Assembly (NCBI RefSeq): GCF_002855575.1
Contig: NZ_PKRQ01000007.1
Location: 124,001-188,000, forward strand
Direction: 5' to 3'
Source: Tabrizicola sp. TH137
GTDB lineage: Bacteria; Pseudomonadota; Alphaproteobacteria; Rhodobacterales; Rhodobacteraceae
Length of the DNA stretch: 64,000 nt
Position 1 is the stretch's first letter, and each line of letters opens with the position of its first letter. Of the stretch, positions 8,791-18,477 are shown in pieces. A program made the position numbers and the translations under genes. The notes beneath the pieces were generated by a model. The model ran no database searches. It worked only from the letters and a program-made list of their open reading frames with translations, and was not told where the DNA came from.

Positions 8791-11445
8791 TCACGTCCCG
8801 GGCCGCAGCCGCGCCAGCAGCGCCGCCACCGCCCAATTCCAGTCCCGCCCGGCCATGTCGGCCTGCGCCTGTGCCGAAAGCCGCGCCAGCAGCGCCGGGT
8901 CCTCCGCCAGCCGCCGCAGCGCCTCCACCGCCTGGCCGGGGATATCCTCGCCGCCCAGCAGCACGCCGTTCTCGCCGTCGCGCAGCACTTCCGCCACTGC
9001 GCCCACATCCGTCGCCACCGGCACCACGCCCGACCGCATCGCCTCCAGCACCGTCAGCGGCAGCCCCTCGAAATAGGACGGCAGAAAGAACACATCCGCC
9101 TCGGCCAGCGCCTCGGCCAGCGCCCCGGGGTTCTGGATCGGCGGCTCCACCATCGCGGCAATGTCCTCGGGCAGCGCGCCGCCGCCATCCAGCACCGCCT
9201 TCCCGATCAACCGCCAGCGCAAGGGCAGGCCCGCCATCCGCGCGTGGCGCAGCGTGGCCACCAGCCGGTCCACACCCTTCTGCCCGTCCAGCCTGCCCAG
9301 ATAGATCACCCGCAGCGGCGCACCCTCGGGCCGTGGCTTGCGCAGAACGCCCTCCGGCAGGGCAAAGCTCGGTGCATTCAACACCGGCACGATCTTTTCC
9401 TCCGGCACCCCCATCGCGTGGCACCACCCGGCAAGCTGCTCGGAACAGGGCAGGAACAGGTCATAGGCATGTTCATAGGCAAGCCCGAGATAGACATTCC
9501 CCACGGGCCGGGAAAACGGACTCAGATCGTTCAGATGCAGCGACAGCCCGGTCTTCACACCAAAGCGGCGCAGCTTGCCCATCACCCCGGAAATCGCCCC
9601 GCCATGGAAGTTCAGCACGGCATCCAGCCAGGCCAGCATCGCCAGCGCATCGCCGTGATCGCCCCAGCGCGCCCAGTCCGACAGCACCGTCCCGTCATAA
9701 AGCGTCTGGCCCCCGCCCCAGGTCGCAAAGGCCGGGTCGCAGAAGAAGGTCACGCTTTCGAAGGCATCCCGCCATTCCGGGCCAAGCTGGATCTCCCGCG
9801 CCTCCAGAACGAAGAGATGCGGCACCAGCCCCGCCGCCTTCAGCGCCGCCGCGACATTCAGCGCAACCCGCTCCACGCCGCCGAACTCCACCAGCGGCAG
9901 CAGGAAGCCGACATGGAACCGCCCGTCTCCCGCCCGCGGAAAGGCCGCCTTGCCCCCGGTCGGCACCCGCGCCACCTCATGGCTGCGGGTCCGCCAGACG
10001 ACATCCGGATTGCGCCATTCCCAGACCTTGTCCGCCGCCGCGCGATAGACCGACCCTTGCATCCGGCGGGCCAGCGCCACCATGTCCTGCGCCACCGACC
10101 AGGGCGCCACGCGCGCCGCCTCGGGCAGGAACTGACGCAACCGCGTCAGAAACCCGCCCGTCACCGGCGGCACCAGCGACGGCGGCAGGCGCAGCCGCAC
10201 CACGCCCGCCGGCACCGAACAGACCGCCGCCGCCAGCCCGGACACCCAATCGTCCGACCGGTCGCGGAACAATTCGCCCAGCAAGGCGGGCCGCAGCATC
10301 ACCATCTCGGCCTGAAACCGCATCCGCCCCTGCACCGCCTCCTCCGACCAGCCCAACCGGTCGGCCTTGCCGCGCTCCAGCGCAAGCCCGGCAAAAAGAT
10401 GATCCGCCGTCCGCCGCTCCAGGAGCCACAGCGCGAAATGCACCATCCCCGCCGCCGTCAGCGCCGCCAGCACCGCACTGCGGGTCACCACCAGGAAGGG
10501 CGGCACGTGATAGCGGCTGCTCCCGGTCTGCCCGCGCCACCACAGCGCCTCGAACTCCGCCAGGGTCAGCCGCTCCACCGGCCCCTGCGCCGGGTCCAGC
10601 ATGACCAGAACCTCGTCCCGGTCGCTCAGCACCACGGCATAGCGGGGCGCCTCCACCTGCTCCAGATCGACCAGCCGCCTCGGCCGATACAGGGCCCGGT
10701 GCTTCCGCTCGATCTCGCCCCGGATGACCGCCGCATCCCGTTCGGACTCGGCCAGCATGCTTTCCCCGCGCTTGCGGTAGAGAAAGCCGAAATTCTCCAG
10801 ATTCCGGCCCCGGAACCCGGCCCCGCCCGCCTGAAGGAAGAACTCCCAATCCTCGAAACCGTGCCTGAAGCTGACATCGAACAGGATGCCCGCCGCAAAG
10901 ACCCGCCGCCGGATCAGGCTGCCCGCTTCGCACAGGTTCATCTGGCTGTGCAGCAAAAGCGAATAGTCGCCGCCATAATCCCCGGCGAAGGTCAGGCCGA
11001 ACATGTCGATATTGGGATAGATCCAGTCCGCCTCGGGATGGTCGTCCAGTTCCGCCACCGCCCGCGCCAGCGCGCCGGGCCGCAGCCGGTTGTCCGCATC
11101 CATCATGTAGATCGCATCCACCTCCGGCGCCTCCGCCAGCACATGCCGGATGCCGTGGTTGCGCGCATCGCTCAACCCGCCATTCGGCTTGCGCAGATAG
11201 CGGATACGCTCCGGCCAGGCCTCGGCATAGGCCCGGCAGACCGCCTCCGTCTCCTGATGCGGACACCCGTCATTGACGATCACGACATGCAGCGCAAAGT
11301 CACCCTCCTGCGCCAGCGCGCTCTCGATCGCCTCCGGCAGCAGGACGGAATGCCGGAACACCGGAATGATCACGGCGACCGCCCGCACCGGCAGATGCAT
11401 CGCGCCCGTCAGGGCGCGCTCCCCTTCCGCCAGATCATCCCGCAT
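8791..11445 (-). CDS. Bifunctional glycosyltransferase: N-terminal GT2 domain, C-terminal GT4 domain
   Basis: 884 residues. The N-terminal GT2 domain begins AVAVIIPVFRHSVLLPEAI (about 23-41) and has VVIVNDG, RKPNGGLSDARNHG and the metal-binding MMDADNR around 114-120. A middle region of about 200 residues has no recognised motif. The C-terminal GT4 domain starts at HVGFLLPLVEFGGVERVALN and contains IYLGRLDGQKGVDRLV and SYFEGLPLTVLEAMRSG followed by ATDVGAV. Two catalytic modules in one chain suggest that two consecutive sugars of the repeat are added, though this is inference. It lies 8 bases downstream of the unknown 491-residue protein gene and 13 bases before the pyruvyl transferase gene. 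Confidence 0.9.
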   Translation of the reverse strand: MRDDLAEGERALTGAMHLPVRAVAVIIPVFRHSVLLPEAIESALAQEGDFALHVVIVNDGCPHQETEAVCRAYAEAWPERIRYLRKPNGGLSDARNHGIRHVLAEAPEVDAIYMMDADNRLRPGALARAVAELDDHPEADWIYPNIDMFGLTFAGDYGGDYSLLLHSQMNLCEAGSLIRRRVFAAGILFDVSFRHGFEDWEFFLQAGGAGFRGRNLENFGFLYRKRGESMLAESERDAAVIRGEIERKHRALYRPRRLVDLEQVEAPRYAVVLSDRDEVLVMLDPAQGPVERLTLAEFEALWWRGQTGSSRYHVPPFLVVTRSAVLAALTAAGMVHFALWLLERRTADHLFAGLALERGKADRLGWSEEAVQGRMRFQAEMVMLRPALLGELFRDRSDDWVSGLAAAVCSVPAGVVRLRLPPSLVPPVTGGFLTRLRQFLPEAARVAPWSVAQDMVALARRMQGSVYRAAADKVWEWRNPDVVWRTRSHEVARVPTGGKAAFPRAGDGRFHVGFLLPLVEFGGVERVALNVAAALKAAGLVPHLFVLEAREIQLGPEWRDAFESVTFFCDPAFATWGGGQTLYDGTVLSDWARWGDHGDALAMLAWLDAVLNFHGGAISGVMGKLRRFGVKTGLSLHLNDLSPFSRPVGNVYLGLAYEHAYDLFLPCSEQLAGWCHAMGVPEEKIVPVLNAPSFALPEGVLRKPRPEGAPLRVIYLGRLDGQKGVDRLVATLRHARMAGLPLRWRLIGKAVLDGGGALPEDIAAMVEPPIQNPGALAEALAEADVFFLPSYFEGLPLTVLEAMRSGVVPVATDVGAVAEVLRDGENGVLLGGEDIPGQAVEALRRLAEDPALLARLSAQAQADMAGRDWNWAVAALLARLRPGT

Positions 11446-11453
11446 ATCGCGCC

Positions 11454-12929
11454 TCAGACATGCAGCACCACCGACGAGAACCCGCTCCAGCCATAAGCAT
11501 TGCTCGTCGCACCGGGCGGCAGCCGCGTCATCAGATAGAGGTCATGCTCCGCCGCAGGCAGATCGGGCAGGATCAGCGTCACCTGCCCGGCCCGCATCGG
11601 CTTCATCCGCACCCAGCCCGAATGGGCCTCCTCGGGAAAATCCGGCAGCGCGCCGGGCCGCTTCGGCCGCATCGCGGCAGGCAGCACCGCAATCGCATAC
11701 TCCACCACCGGCCCCTTGGCGTTCCGCGTCATGACGTCAACCGAAACCTGACGCGGCCCCGCCAGAGGCAGCGGCAGAATTGCACAGGCCACCTGCTCGG
11801 GCATCACATGCACCAACAGCGCACCGCCGCCCTGCACCGGCGTCATGTCCCGCGCCAGCGTGTCCAGATTGATCGCCCGCAGCAGATCGCGCGCCTCCAG
11901 CCGCCGCATTCCGGGACCCGCCTCCATCTCGCCATCTGGCAATCGCCCCGTGGCCGAAGCCGGTGCGCGCACGCCCGGCAGATAGTGCCAGATCTCCATC
12001 GCCAGCACATGCCGCCCCACCGGCGTCCCGCCACCGGTCTGCGGCCGGAACCGCGGGTCGGGATGCGCCATCGCCGTGGCCAGCCGCAGCGGAACCGCCC
12101 CGCTCCAGCCAAGCCGAAGCTGCAACCCGACCGGATCTTCCTCCAGCCCCCGCACCAGCGACAGCCTCAGCCAGCCCGAAGAAAGTTGCGCCGCGGGCAA
12201 GGTCCATTCCGCCAGTTCCCGGCCCAGATCGGGGCTTTCCAGCCGGCAGGTCAGCACCCCCTGCCGCGGCTGCGGCACTTCCGCGATCCGCACCGCCAGA
12301 TCGGACAGGCCCACGCTCCCCCCCGGCAGCCGCTGCACCATCTCTGCCCCGCTCGGCAGTTCGGCCACCGGACTTCCCTCGACCGGGGCCAAGGCCATCA
12401 GCAACTTGCGCTCCGACAGGCGATGGTGAAACGCATGGGCCTCCAGCCGGGCAAAGGCCGCCTGCATCGCCTCATGCTCCCGCCGCAAGGCGGCCATGTC
12501 GCGCATCAGGGCCACCGCCCGCCGCGCCGCGCCCTGCCGCTGTGCCAAAAGCACGTCCGCGATCCAGGACAGCGCCGCCTCGCGCCGCGCCCCGGCACGT
12601 TCCTCGCTCAGGTCCAGCCGGTCGGGCAGGGAAACGCCGAACCGCGCCAGCCACCCCGCCGCCATCGCCTCCACCGCCGCCGCCCCGGCCCGCGACAGGA
12701 CAAGCACGCCCAGCGCCGCGCCATGCACCAGATCGGCCGGAACGCCCCGCCCCTCCAGAACAAAGCCCTCCGCCCCGCCAACGCAAAGCGCCACGGGAAG
12801 CGCAAGCTTTCGCGCCGCCTCCAGATCGGCATCGGCCACAAGGATCAGGGAAGATGGGACAGCCTGCCCCGCATTCCGGTCGCGCGCCCTTGCGGGCTCG
12901 GTCATCTCCACCGACACGAATTCCACCAC
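11454..12929 (-). CDS. Protein of unknown function heading the polysaccharide-modification operon (possibly DUF6212)
   Basis: 491 residues with no catalytic motif that I recognise. The middle has a predicted helical stretch rich in Arg, Glu and Ala (about 140-185, QRQGAARRAVALMRDMAALR). The rest looks beta-rich, with repeated patterns such as WLRLSLVRGLEEDPVGLQLRLGW, which suggests carbohydrate-binding-like sandwich domains. The C-terminus ends NAYGWSGFSSVVLHV. From memory it may correspond to DUF6212, found near polysaccharide genes in Rhodobacteraceae; this is unverified. The listed start is GTG at 12929; an ATG at 12905 (MTEPARARD) is possible but its GGAG touches the start codon. It is first in the operon with the double glycosyltransferase. 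Confidence 0.75.
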   Translation of the reverse strand: MVEFVSVEMTEPARARDRNAGQAVPSSLILVADADLEAARKLALPVALCVGGAEGFVLEGRGVPADLVHGAALGVLVLSRAGAAAVEAMAAGWLARFGVSLPDRLDLSEERAGARREAALSWIADVLLAQRQGAARRAVALMRDMAALRREHEAMQAAFARLEAHAFHHRLSERKLLMALAPVEGSPVAELPSGAEMVQRLPGGSVGLSDLAVRIAEVPQPRQGVLTCRLESPDLGRELAEWTLPAAQLSSGWLRLSLVRGLEEDPVGLQLRLGWSGAVPLRLATAMAHPDPRFRPQTGGGTPVGRHVLAMEIWHYLPGVRAPASATGRLPDGEMEAGPGMRRLEARDLLRAINLDTLARDMTPVQGGGALLVHVMPEQVACAILPLPLAGPRQVSVDVMTRNAKGPVVEYAIAVLPAAMRPKRPGALPDFPEEAHSGWVRMKPMRAGQVTLILPDLPAAEHDLYLMTRLPPGATSNAYGWSGFSSVVLHV

Positions 12930-13026
12930 TTACACACAGGATGACGGGTCACGACCCAACGACAGGCACAATAGGAACACAGGAAGACGCCGTCAACCGG
13001 GGCGCCGTCACTGCCGCCTGCGCGCC
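12930..13026. promoter_or_regulatory. Short intergenic region upstream of the minus-strand polysaccharide operon
   Basis: The only non-coding space before the unknown-protein gene, so the operon promoter should be here on the minus strand. It contains a small palindrome GGGTC-AC-GACCC at 12946-12957. No convincing -35/-10 pair was found. It also separates the capsule locus from the tonB stop codon. Confidence 0.3.
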
Positions 13027-13905
13027 TTATCTTCCAACGAATTCAAAGGCAAAACGTGTCGCAGCCCCCTCCGGAGGCGGCGGAAACGGCGCGGCGCGGC
13101 GGATATGGTCCACCGCCACCTGATCCAGGGCCACCGATCCCGAAGAGGCCACGACCGCAACCCGCCGCAGCCCGCCATCCGCCCCGATCTCGAACCCCAC
13201 CGTCACCTTGCCCCGCTCCGGGGCCTTCTGCCGCCGCAGTTTCGCAATCTGGCGCATCACCACATCGCCATAGTGCGCCGCCGACTGCCCGCCCGCCGCG
13301 CGCCGCACCTCGGCGGGCCGCACCGCCTGCGTCGCCCCCGCCGCCTGCGCCGCCGCCGGGGCCGCCTCCGCCTCGGCTGTCTGCTTCTCCGGGGCGGGCT
13401 CCCGGCGCGGCGCCTCTGCCGTCTCGGCAGGCGTCTCCGGGCTGCGCCGCGCTCGCTCCGGCCGCGGCTGCGGCCTCGGACTGACCGCCAGCTCCCTTGT
13501 CGGCTCTGCCACTTCGGGCGGGGGCGGCGGGGCCGCAGGCAGGATCGGCGGGGCCTCGGCCTCCGGCAGCGTCATCTCCGGCAGCGTCATCTCCGGCGGC
13601 GCAAGATCGGGGCGCGGCATCGCCACAGGTGCCACCTGCGGCACCGGATCGGCCAGCGGCACCTCCGGCGCGACCTCCGCCTCGGCCATGCGCGGCGCCT
13701 CCGCCACCACGGTAGGCGGCGTCGAGGGCAGCACCGCCGCCATCGCCACCACCCCCACCGACAGATCCAGCGCCACCGCCTCCACCGCCCCGTCTCCGGC
13801 AGGCGCCAGAGGCCCCCGCAGCGCCGCCGCCGCCGCCCCGGCGAACAGCCCCGCCGTCACCGCCGCCGCGCCCAGCCATCCTGCCAGATCGCGCGCCCCG
13901 CTCAT
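13027..13905 (-). CDS. tonB: TonB-family energy transducer
   Basis: 292 residues. One N-terminal membrane anchor (WLGAAAVTAGLFAGAAAAALRG), a long proline- and glutamate-rich periplasmic spacer (about 85-190), and a C-terminal TonB domain from about 210 (YGDVVMRQIAKLRRQKAPER, VGFEIGADGGLRRVAVVASSG, DHIRRAAPFPPPPEG). It couples the proton motive force, through ExbB-ExbD, to the TonB-dependent receptor encoded in the same operon. The start overlaps the exbD stop (ATGA). The domain end FAFEFVGR matches the usual final beta strand. Confidence 0.92.
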   Translation of the reverse strand: MSGARDLAGWLGAAAVTAGLFAGAAAAALRGPLAPAGDGAVEAVALDLSVGVVAMAAVLPSTPPTVVAEAPRMAEAEVAPEVPLADPVPQVAPVAMPRPDLAPPEMTLPEMTLPEAEAPPILPAAPPPPPEVAEPTRELAVSPRPQPRPERARRSPETPAETAEAPRREPAPEKQTAEAEAAPAAAQAAGATQAVRPAEVRRAAGGQSAAHYGDVVMRQIAKLRRQKAPERGKVTVGFEIGADGGLRRVAVVASSGSVALDQVAVDHIRRAAPFPPPPEGAATRFAFEFVGR

Positions 13906-14324
13906 CCCCCCGCCTCCTCCGTCCCGACCAGCGCCACCTTCAGAAAGCCCGCAGCCCGCAGCGCATCCAGCACTTCCATCATCTGCCCGTAAGGCAGCGC
14001 CGCATCTCCCCGGATCAGCACCGCCCGGCTTCGGTCCCCGCCGCTCGCCGCCTCCAGCGCGGGCGCCAGCCCCTCGGGCGCGACCTCCGTCTCGCCCACC
14101 GACCAGACGCCCTCCGCCGTCACCGTCATCCAGATCGGCTCTTCCGGCCGGTCCTGCGGCGCGGCCGAACTCGTGGGCAGGGTTACCGGCACATCCACAG
14201 TCGAAAGCGGCGCCGCCACCATGAAGACGATCAGCAAGACCAACATCACGTCGATAAAGGGGGTGACGTTGATCTCCGCCGCCACCTCATCCTCCTCCCC
14301 CTCGCGCGGCAGCCCCCCGCTCAC
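13902..14324 (-). CDS. exbD: Biopolymer transport protein ExbD
   Basis: 140 residues with a single N-terminal membrane span [19 protein letters not shown]. The proton-carrying aspartate is D25 in FIDVML. The periplasmic domain follows and ends normally. With ExbB it forms the inner-membrane motor that energises TonB. It overlaps exbB at its start (bases 14321-14324) and tonB at its stop by four bases, so all four genes of the unit are translationally coupled. Confidence 0.94.
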   Translation of the reverse strand: MSGGLPREGEEDEVAAEINVTPFIDVMLVLLIVFMVAAPLSTVDVPVTLPTSSAAPQDRPEEPIWMTVTAEGVWSVGETEVAPEGLAPALEAASGGDRSRAVLIRGDAALPYGQMMEVLDALRAAGFLKVALVGTEEAGG

Positions 14325-15088
14325 GCCCCCGCCCTCCGGTCCAGATCGCGCGACAGCAGCACCTCGATGACCACCGCCATATCGGCCATCCCCTGCCGCA
14401 GGGCGGCCACCCGCCGCTGCACGGCGTTATAGACAATCACCGCCGGAATCGCCGCGACCAGACCAAAGCCCGTCACCAGCAGCGCCTCGGCAATCCCCGG
14501 CGCGACCACGGCAAGGTTCGTCGTCCCCTCCGCGCTGATCGCAAGGAAGGACGACATGATCCCCCAGACCGTCCCGAACAGCCCGATGAAGGGCGCCGTC
14601 GCCGCCACTGTGGCCAGAACGCCGGTCCCCCGGCGCAGCCGCGCCGTGGCCCGCCCGGCCACCCGCTCCAGCCGCGCCCGGACGCGCTCCTTCACCCCCG
14701 CCGACACGGCGGCCGATGGTCCCGGCGGCATCAGCGCCACCTCCTCCACCGCCGCCTCGGCCATCGCCGCCCCCGGACAGCGCCGCCCGCGCAGGATCAT
14801 CCCCGCCTCGGCCAGCGTCCCGGCCCGCGCCACGGCGGCCAGGCTCAGCCGCAGCCGATGCCCCGCCAGCCACAATTCCCCCAGCTTGAAGACCAGTACC
14901 GTCACCACGGCGAACAGCCCCAGCCCCAGCAGCAGGCTCACAACCTGCACCACCCAATGTGCGGCCTGAAGCATCTCCACAACGGGAACGGGCGCATGAA
15001 GGGGGGTCAGGGCGGGGCTGGTCGCCCCCCCCTCCTGCGCCAGCGCGGTCCCCGGCAGGACCGGCAGGAAAGCCAGCACCCGCCGCAT
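14321..15088 (-). CDS. exbB: MotA/TolQ/ExbB proton channel protein ExbB
   Basis: 255 residues. An N-terminal signal-like segment ([18 protein letters not shown]), then a first span ([21 protein letters not shown]), and the conserved pair of spans around [23 protein letters not shown] and [27 protein letters not shown]. The [14 protein letters not shown] motif is diagnostic of the family. The cleaved-looking N-terminal extension places it with the longer ExbB proteins of alphaproteobacteria. Its ATG overlaps the receptor stop by one base, so it is co-expressed with the haem receptor and tonB. Confidence 0.94.
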   Translation of the reverse strand: MRRVLAFLPVLPGTALAQEGGATSPALTPLHAPVPVVEMLQAAHWVVQVVSLLLGLGLFAVVTVLVFKLGELWLAGHRLRLSLAAVARAGTLAEAGMILRGRRCPGAAMAEAAVEEVALMPPGPSAAVSAGVKERVRARLERVAGRATARLRRGTGVLATVAATAPFIGLFGTVWGIMSSFLAISAEGTTNLAVVAPGIAEALLVTGFGLVAAIPAVIVYNAVQRRVAALRQGMADMAVVIEVLLSRDLDRRAGA

Positions 15089-17187
15089 CAGAAGGCGATC
15101 CGCTTCGCGATCGACAGCTTCGCATTCCGCCCCACCGCATTGTCCAGCGCCAGGTTGTTGCGATAGGTCTCGTCGAAGATGTTCTCCACCGACAGGTTCA
15201 CTTCCAGCCCGGCCAGCGCACCCTCTTCCGGGGCCCAGGTCAGGAACAGGTCATGCGTGTCATAGGACGTCCCGCTCGTCGTCGCCGACGATGTGGTGAT
15301 GTCGTCGAAATAGCTCGCCCGCCACCCCAGCGTCAGCGCCTGCTCCGGCAGCTTCGCGCCCAGCGTCAGCACCACATTCTCCGCAGGCGTATCGGCCAGC
15401 GTCAGCCCCGTCGTCTCGTCCTTCGTCCGCACATGGGCATAGGCCAGTTGCGCGAACCAGCGCTCGGCGTCATAGGCCGCCTCGATCTCGCCGCCCCAAA
15501 GCTCTGCCGCAGCAATGTTCGAGAAGTAGGGAACCGACGGCCCCCCCGCCACGCGCGGCGTCACCGCGATCATGTTGGTCACGTCGTTGTGGAAGGCTGT
15601 CACCTTCATCTGGAAGCTGTCACCCTCCGACAGGATGTTGCCACGCTGGAAGGTGAAGCCCAGTTCCACCGTGTCGGCCGTCTCCTTTTCCAGACCAAGG
15701 CTCACCGTCCGCGCGGGCAAGGCCCCCGCCGCCTGCGTGGAATACAGCTCGTCCAGCGTCGGCATCCGCTCCGTCCGCGCCACTGACCCGAACAGCGCGA
15801 AACTGTCGTTGATCTCGTACATCGCGGCGATCTTCGGCGACACGGCCGTATCCTCCTGCGCCGTCCCCCCCGCCGCAGCCGAGGCCGCATTCGGCACCTG
15901 CTCGCCGAAATCGACCCGCACGCCGGGAATGATCGTCAACCGTTCCGCAAAGGTGAACTCGCCCTGCACATAGGCCCCGATGCGGCTGTCCGTGCCACCC
16001 GGATGAAAGCCCAGCGCCCCAAGGGACGAGGTCGCCGTCCGCTCTTGCTCCATCACCTGCACCCCGAAGGTCAGGTAATTCTCCCAGCCGCCCGCGCTCA
16101 GATCGGCGATGTTCTCCACCTTCAGGGTCGTGGTGGCATAGCCGTAGGAACTGTCGCACAGCACCTGGAACGTGCCCACCGAACACAGCGCACCCAGCGA
16201 ATAGTCGCTCTTCTCCACCGAGGTATCCGTATAGGATGCCTGCACCGTCAGATCGAGAAGCGGGTTGTCCCGGAATTCGTTCCGCCAGGTCAGGGTGATC
16301 GTGTCATCCACCGAATGCAGGTCATGCAGCCCGAAGGAGGTCACCGTCGCGCCCCCCGTCTGCGCCACCGGCGTATCGTCCAGATCGCTGTCCGTCCGCG
16401 AGACCGAGAAGGTCAGGCTCTGCTCCCCCTCCGCCCCGAAGGACCACTTCCCCTTCAGAAGGCCCGACCAGCCCTCATAGGCCGTCCCCGCCAGCCGTGT
16501 CCCCGATCCATCCGCCTTGTCATTCGACGAGGTGGTGTTCAGCGCCGCAAGGAACTCTGCATTCCCCACCCGCGTCGCCGACAGCACGCCCAGCTTCACC
16601 CCCTCGCCATTCGACTCGTATCCGCTGGAAAAGCGGAAGGCCTGGGTCTCGCCCTCTTCCAGATAGTCGCTCGCATCCTTGGTGGTGAAATTCACCGCCC
16701 CGCCGATGGCCCCCGATCCGTAAAGCGTCGAAGAGGCCGGTCCCCGCAGCACCTCCACCCGCTTGTAAAGGTCCAGATCGCCGAAGAACGATCCCATCCG
16801 GTAGCTCTCATAGAATTTCGGCGCACCATCCACCGTGACGATGATCCGCGCCTCCGAGGCCGTCTGCTCGCTGTTGCCGATCCCCCGGATGTTGAAGGCC
16901 TGTCCCAGCACTCGGGCCGAGGCCCCCGCCCCCTGCACCCCCGGCACCGACTTGAACAGGTCCGAAAGCGTGGCAGGCTGGTCCCGCTCCAGTTCCGCTT
17001 CCTCGATCGTCGTCACCGCCTGCGGCGTCTCGATCGCCACCTTCGCCGTCCCGGCGCCAAGGATGATGCGGCCCAGCATCTGGAAGAACCCGTCGCTCTC
17101 CTGCGCGGCCACGGGACCGGCACAGATCAGAATCAACGGAACGGAACACAGAAGTTGCGCCCGGAAGGCGCGCGAACGGATCGCCAT
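15088..17187 (-). CDS. hmuR: TonB-dependent haem/haemoglobin receptor (HmuR-like)
   Basis: 699 residues. A signal peptide ([18 protein letters not shown]) precedes a TonB-box-like region and the plug domain ([47 protein letters not shown]). The C-terminal 22-stranded barrel ends with the typical terminal aromatic, SIAKRIAF. The last part ([23 protein letters not shown]) resembles haem and haemoglobin receptors. It is the first gene of the minus-strand unit with exbB, exbD and tonB, and diverges from hmuS. Haem as ligand is inferred mainly from the hmuSTUV operon next door. Confidence 0.9.
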   Translation of the reverse strand: MAIRSRAFRAQLLCSVPLILICAGPVAAQESDGFFQMLGRIILGAGTAKVAIETPQAVTTIEEAELERDQPATLSDLFKSVPGVQGAGASARVLGQAFNIRGIGNSEQTASEARIIVTVDGAPKFYESYRMGSFFGDLDLYKRVEVLRGPASSTLYGSGAIGGAVNFTTKDASDYLEEGETQAFRFSSGYESNGEGVKLGVLSATRVGNAEFLAALNTTSSNDKADGSGTRLAGTAYEGWSGLLKGKWSFGAEGEQSLTFSVSRTDSDLDDTPVAQTGGATVTSFGLHDLHSVDDTITLTWRNEFRDNPLLDLTVQASYTDTSVEKSDYSLGALCSVGTFQVLCDSSYGYATTTLKVENIADLSAGGWENYLTFGVQVMEQERTATSSLGALGFHPGGTDSRIGAYVQGEFTFAERLTIIPGVRVDFGEQVPNAASAAAGGTAQEDTAVSPKIAAMYEINDSFALFGSVARTERMPTLDELYSTQAAGALPARTVSLGLEKETADTVELGFTFQRGNILSEGDSFQMKVTAFHNDVTNMIAVTPRVAGGPSVPYFSNIAAAELWGGEIEAAYDAERWFAQLAYAHVRTKDETTGLTLADTPAENVVLTLGAKLPEQALTLGWRASYFDDITTSSATTSGTSYDTHDLFLTWAPEEGALAGLEVNLSVENIFDETYRNNLALDNAVGRNAKLSIAKRIAF

Positions 17188-17278
17188 GGATCACCCCATT
17201 AGATGTTGTTTTTGCAGGGCTGGCCGGGCGAAATCCGGAAAGGGTCGCGTGGCTGGCGGCAGGCCGGAAAATTCCGAC

Positions 17279-17326
17279 TTGATCTGTCAGGAAATGGCTT
17301 CTAGAAAAGCTGACCATAACTGTCAA
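17279..17326. promoter_or_regulatory. Divergent haem-uptake promoters sharing a palindromic -10 region
   Basis: On the plus strand TTGATC (17279-17284) and TAGAAA (17302-17307) are separated by 17 bases and face hmuS. On the minus strand TTGACA (complement of 17321-17326) and TAGAAG (complement of 17299-17304) are also separated by 17 bases and face hmuR. Both -10 elements fall on the palindrome TTCTAGAA (17299-17306), so a single repressor there could close both promoters. Iron-responsive Irr or Fur control is known for such operons in alphaproteobacteria, but the match to an Irr box (TTTAGAA/TTCTAAA) is only partial. A second palindrome GTATC-CCC-GATAC lies at 17327-17339. Confidence 0.5.
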
Positions 17327-17424
17327 GTATCCCCGATACCTGACCGACGCGCACCAGCCCCTTGCCCCGGCCTCGGCCCCGGCCCGCCAGACGCGCCCCC
17401 GCCTCAAGACCCGGAGCATCCGTC

Positions 17425-18477
17425 ATGGCCCTCGGCCAAACCCCTTCCCTCACCCCGTCCGACATCCGCGCCCTGCGCGCCGCAAACCCCAAGGCCCGCG
17501 CCCGCGACTTCGCCCATGCGCAGGGCCTGACCGAGGCAGATCTCGTCGCCGCCCATGTCGGCCATGGCGTCACCGTCATCGACGCGACGCCAGACCGGCT
17601 CTTTCCCCTGATCCGCGACCTCGGCGATGTGATGGCGCTCACCCGCAACGACTCCTGCGTCCACGAACGCCGCGGGGTCTATTCCGATTACCGCTCCGGC
17701 CCCCATGCCGCGATGGTCCTCGACCCGGAAATCGACCTGCGCATCTTCCCCGCCTATTGGGTCCATGCCTTCGCCGTGATCGAACAGGGCGAAGACGGCC
17801 CGAAACGCAGCCTGCAAATCTTCGACGCCGCAGGCGATGCGGTCCACAAGGTGCATCTGAAACCCGAATCCGATGCCGCCGCCTTCGACCGCCTTGTCGC
17901 GGCCCTCGGGCAGAACCAGCAGGACCAGACGCTCCACCTCATCCCCCGCACCCCGCCCGAAGGCCCCAAGGGCAACCCCGCCCGCGCCGATGACCTGCGC
18001 CGCGAATGGGACGCGATGACCGACACGCACCAGTTCAACACCCTCACCCGCCGGCTCAAGATGAACCGCCTCGGCGCCTATCGCCTTGCCGGGGAAAGCC
18101 GCGCCGTCCGCGTGGCGCAGGACGGCATCACCCGGGCCCTGCACGCCGCCGCCGAAGGCGGCATCCCCCTGATGGTCTTCGTCGGCAATCAGGGCTGCAT
18201 CCAGATCCACGGCGGCCCCATCGCCAAAGTCGTCCCGATGGGCCCGTGGATCAACGTGATGGACCCGCGCTTCAACCTCCATCTCCGCACCGACCACATC
18301 GCCGAAGTCTGGCGCATCTGGAAACCCACCCGCACCGGCGCCGCGATCAGCCTTGAGGCCTTCGATGCGAGGGGCAGCCTGATCCTTCAGATCTTCGGCT
18401 ACCGCAAGGACGCCGCGCCGACCGCCTGGAACGCCTTCACCGCCTCCCTCCCCGCGCTGGAAGAGGTGACGGCATGA
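17425..18477 (+). CDS. hmuS: Haemin-degrading factor HmuS
   Basis: 350 residues, the usual length of the HemS/ChuS/HmuS family, with the internal duplication expected for it. The first half contains DVMALTRNDSCVHERRGVYSDYRSG and the second half VFVGNQGCIQIHGGPI followed by NLHLRTDHIAEVWRIWKPT. The protein binds and probably breaks down or traffics imported haem in the cytoplasm. The start ATG at 17425 is supported by a GGAG 8 bases upstream. It is the first gene of the plus-strand operon and overlaps hmuT by ATGA. Confidence 0.93.
   Translation: MALGQTPSLTPSDIRALRAANPKARARDFAHAQGLTEADLVAAHVGHGVTVIDATPDRLFPLIRDLGDVMALTRNDSCVHERRGVYSDYRSGPHAAMVLDPEIDLRIFPAYWVHAFAVIEQGEDGPKRSLQIFDAAGDAVHKVHLKPESDAAAFDRLVAALGQNQQDQTLHLIPRTPPEGPKGNPARADDLRREWDAMTDTHQFNTLTRRLKMNRLGAYRLAGESRAVRVAQDGITRALHAAAEGGIPLMVFVGNQGCIQIHGGPIAKVVPMGPWINVMDPRFNLHLRTDHIAEVWRIWKPTRTGAAISLEAFDARGSLILQIFGYRKDAAPTAWNAFTASLPALEEVTA

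Noticed and set aside
7707-10604. Very long plus-strand open frame (965 codons) over the pyruvyl transferase and double glycosyltransferase
   Set aside because: Proline-, arginine- and alanine-rich without domains; it lies opposite genes with intact catalytic motifs. It is an antisense artefact of codon bias.
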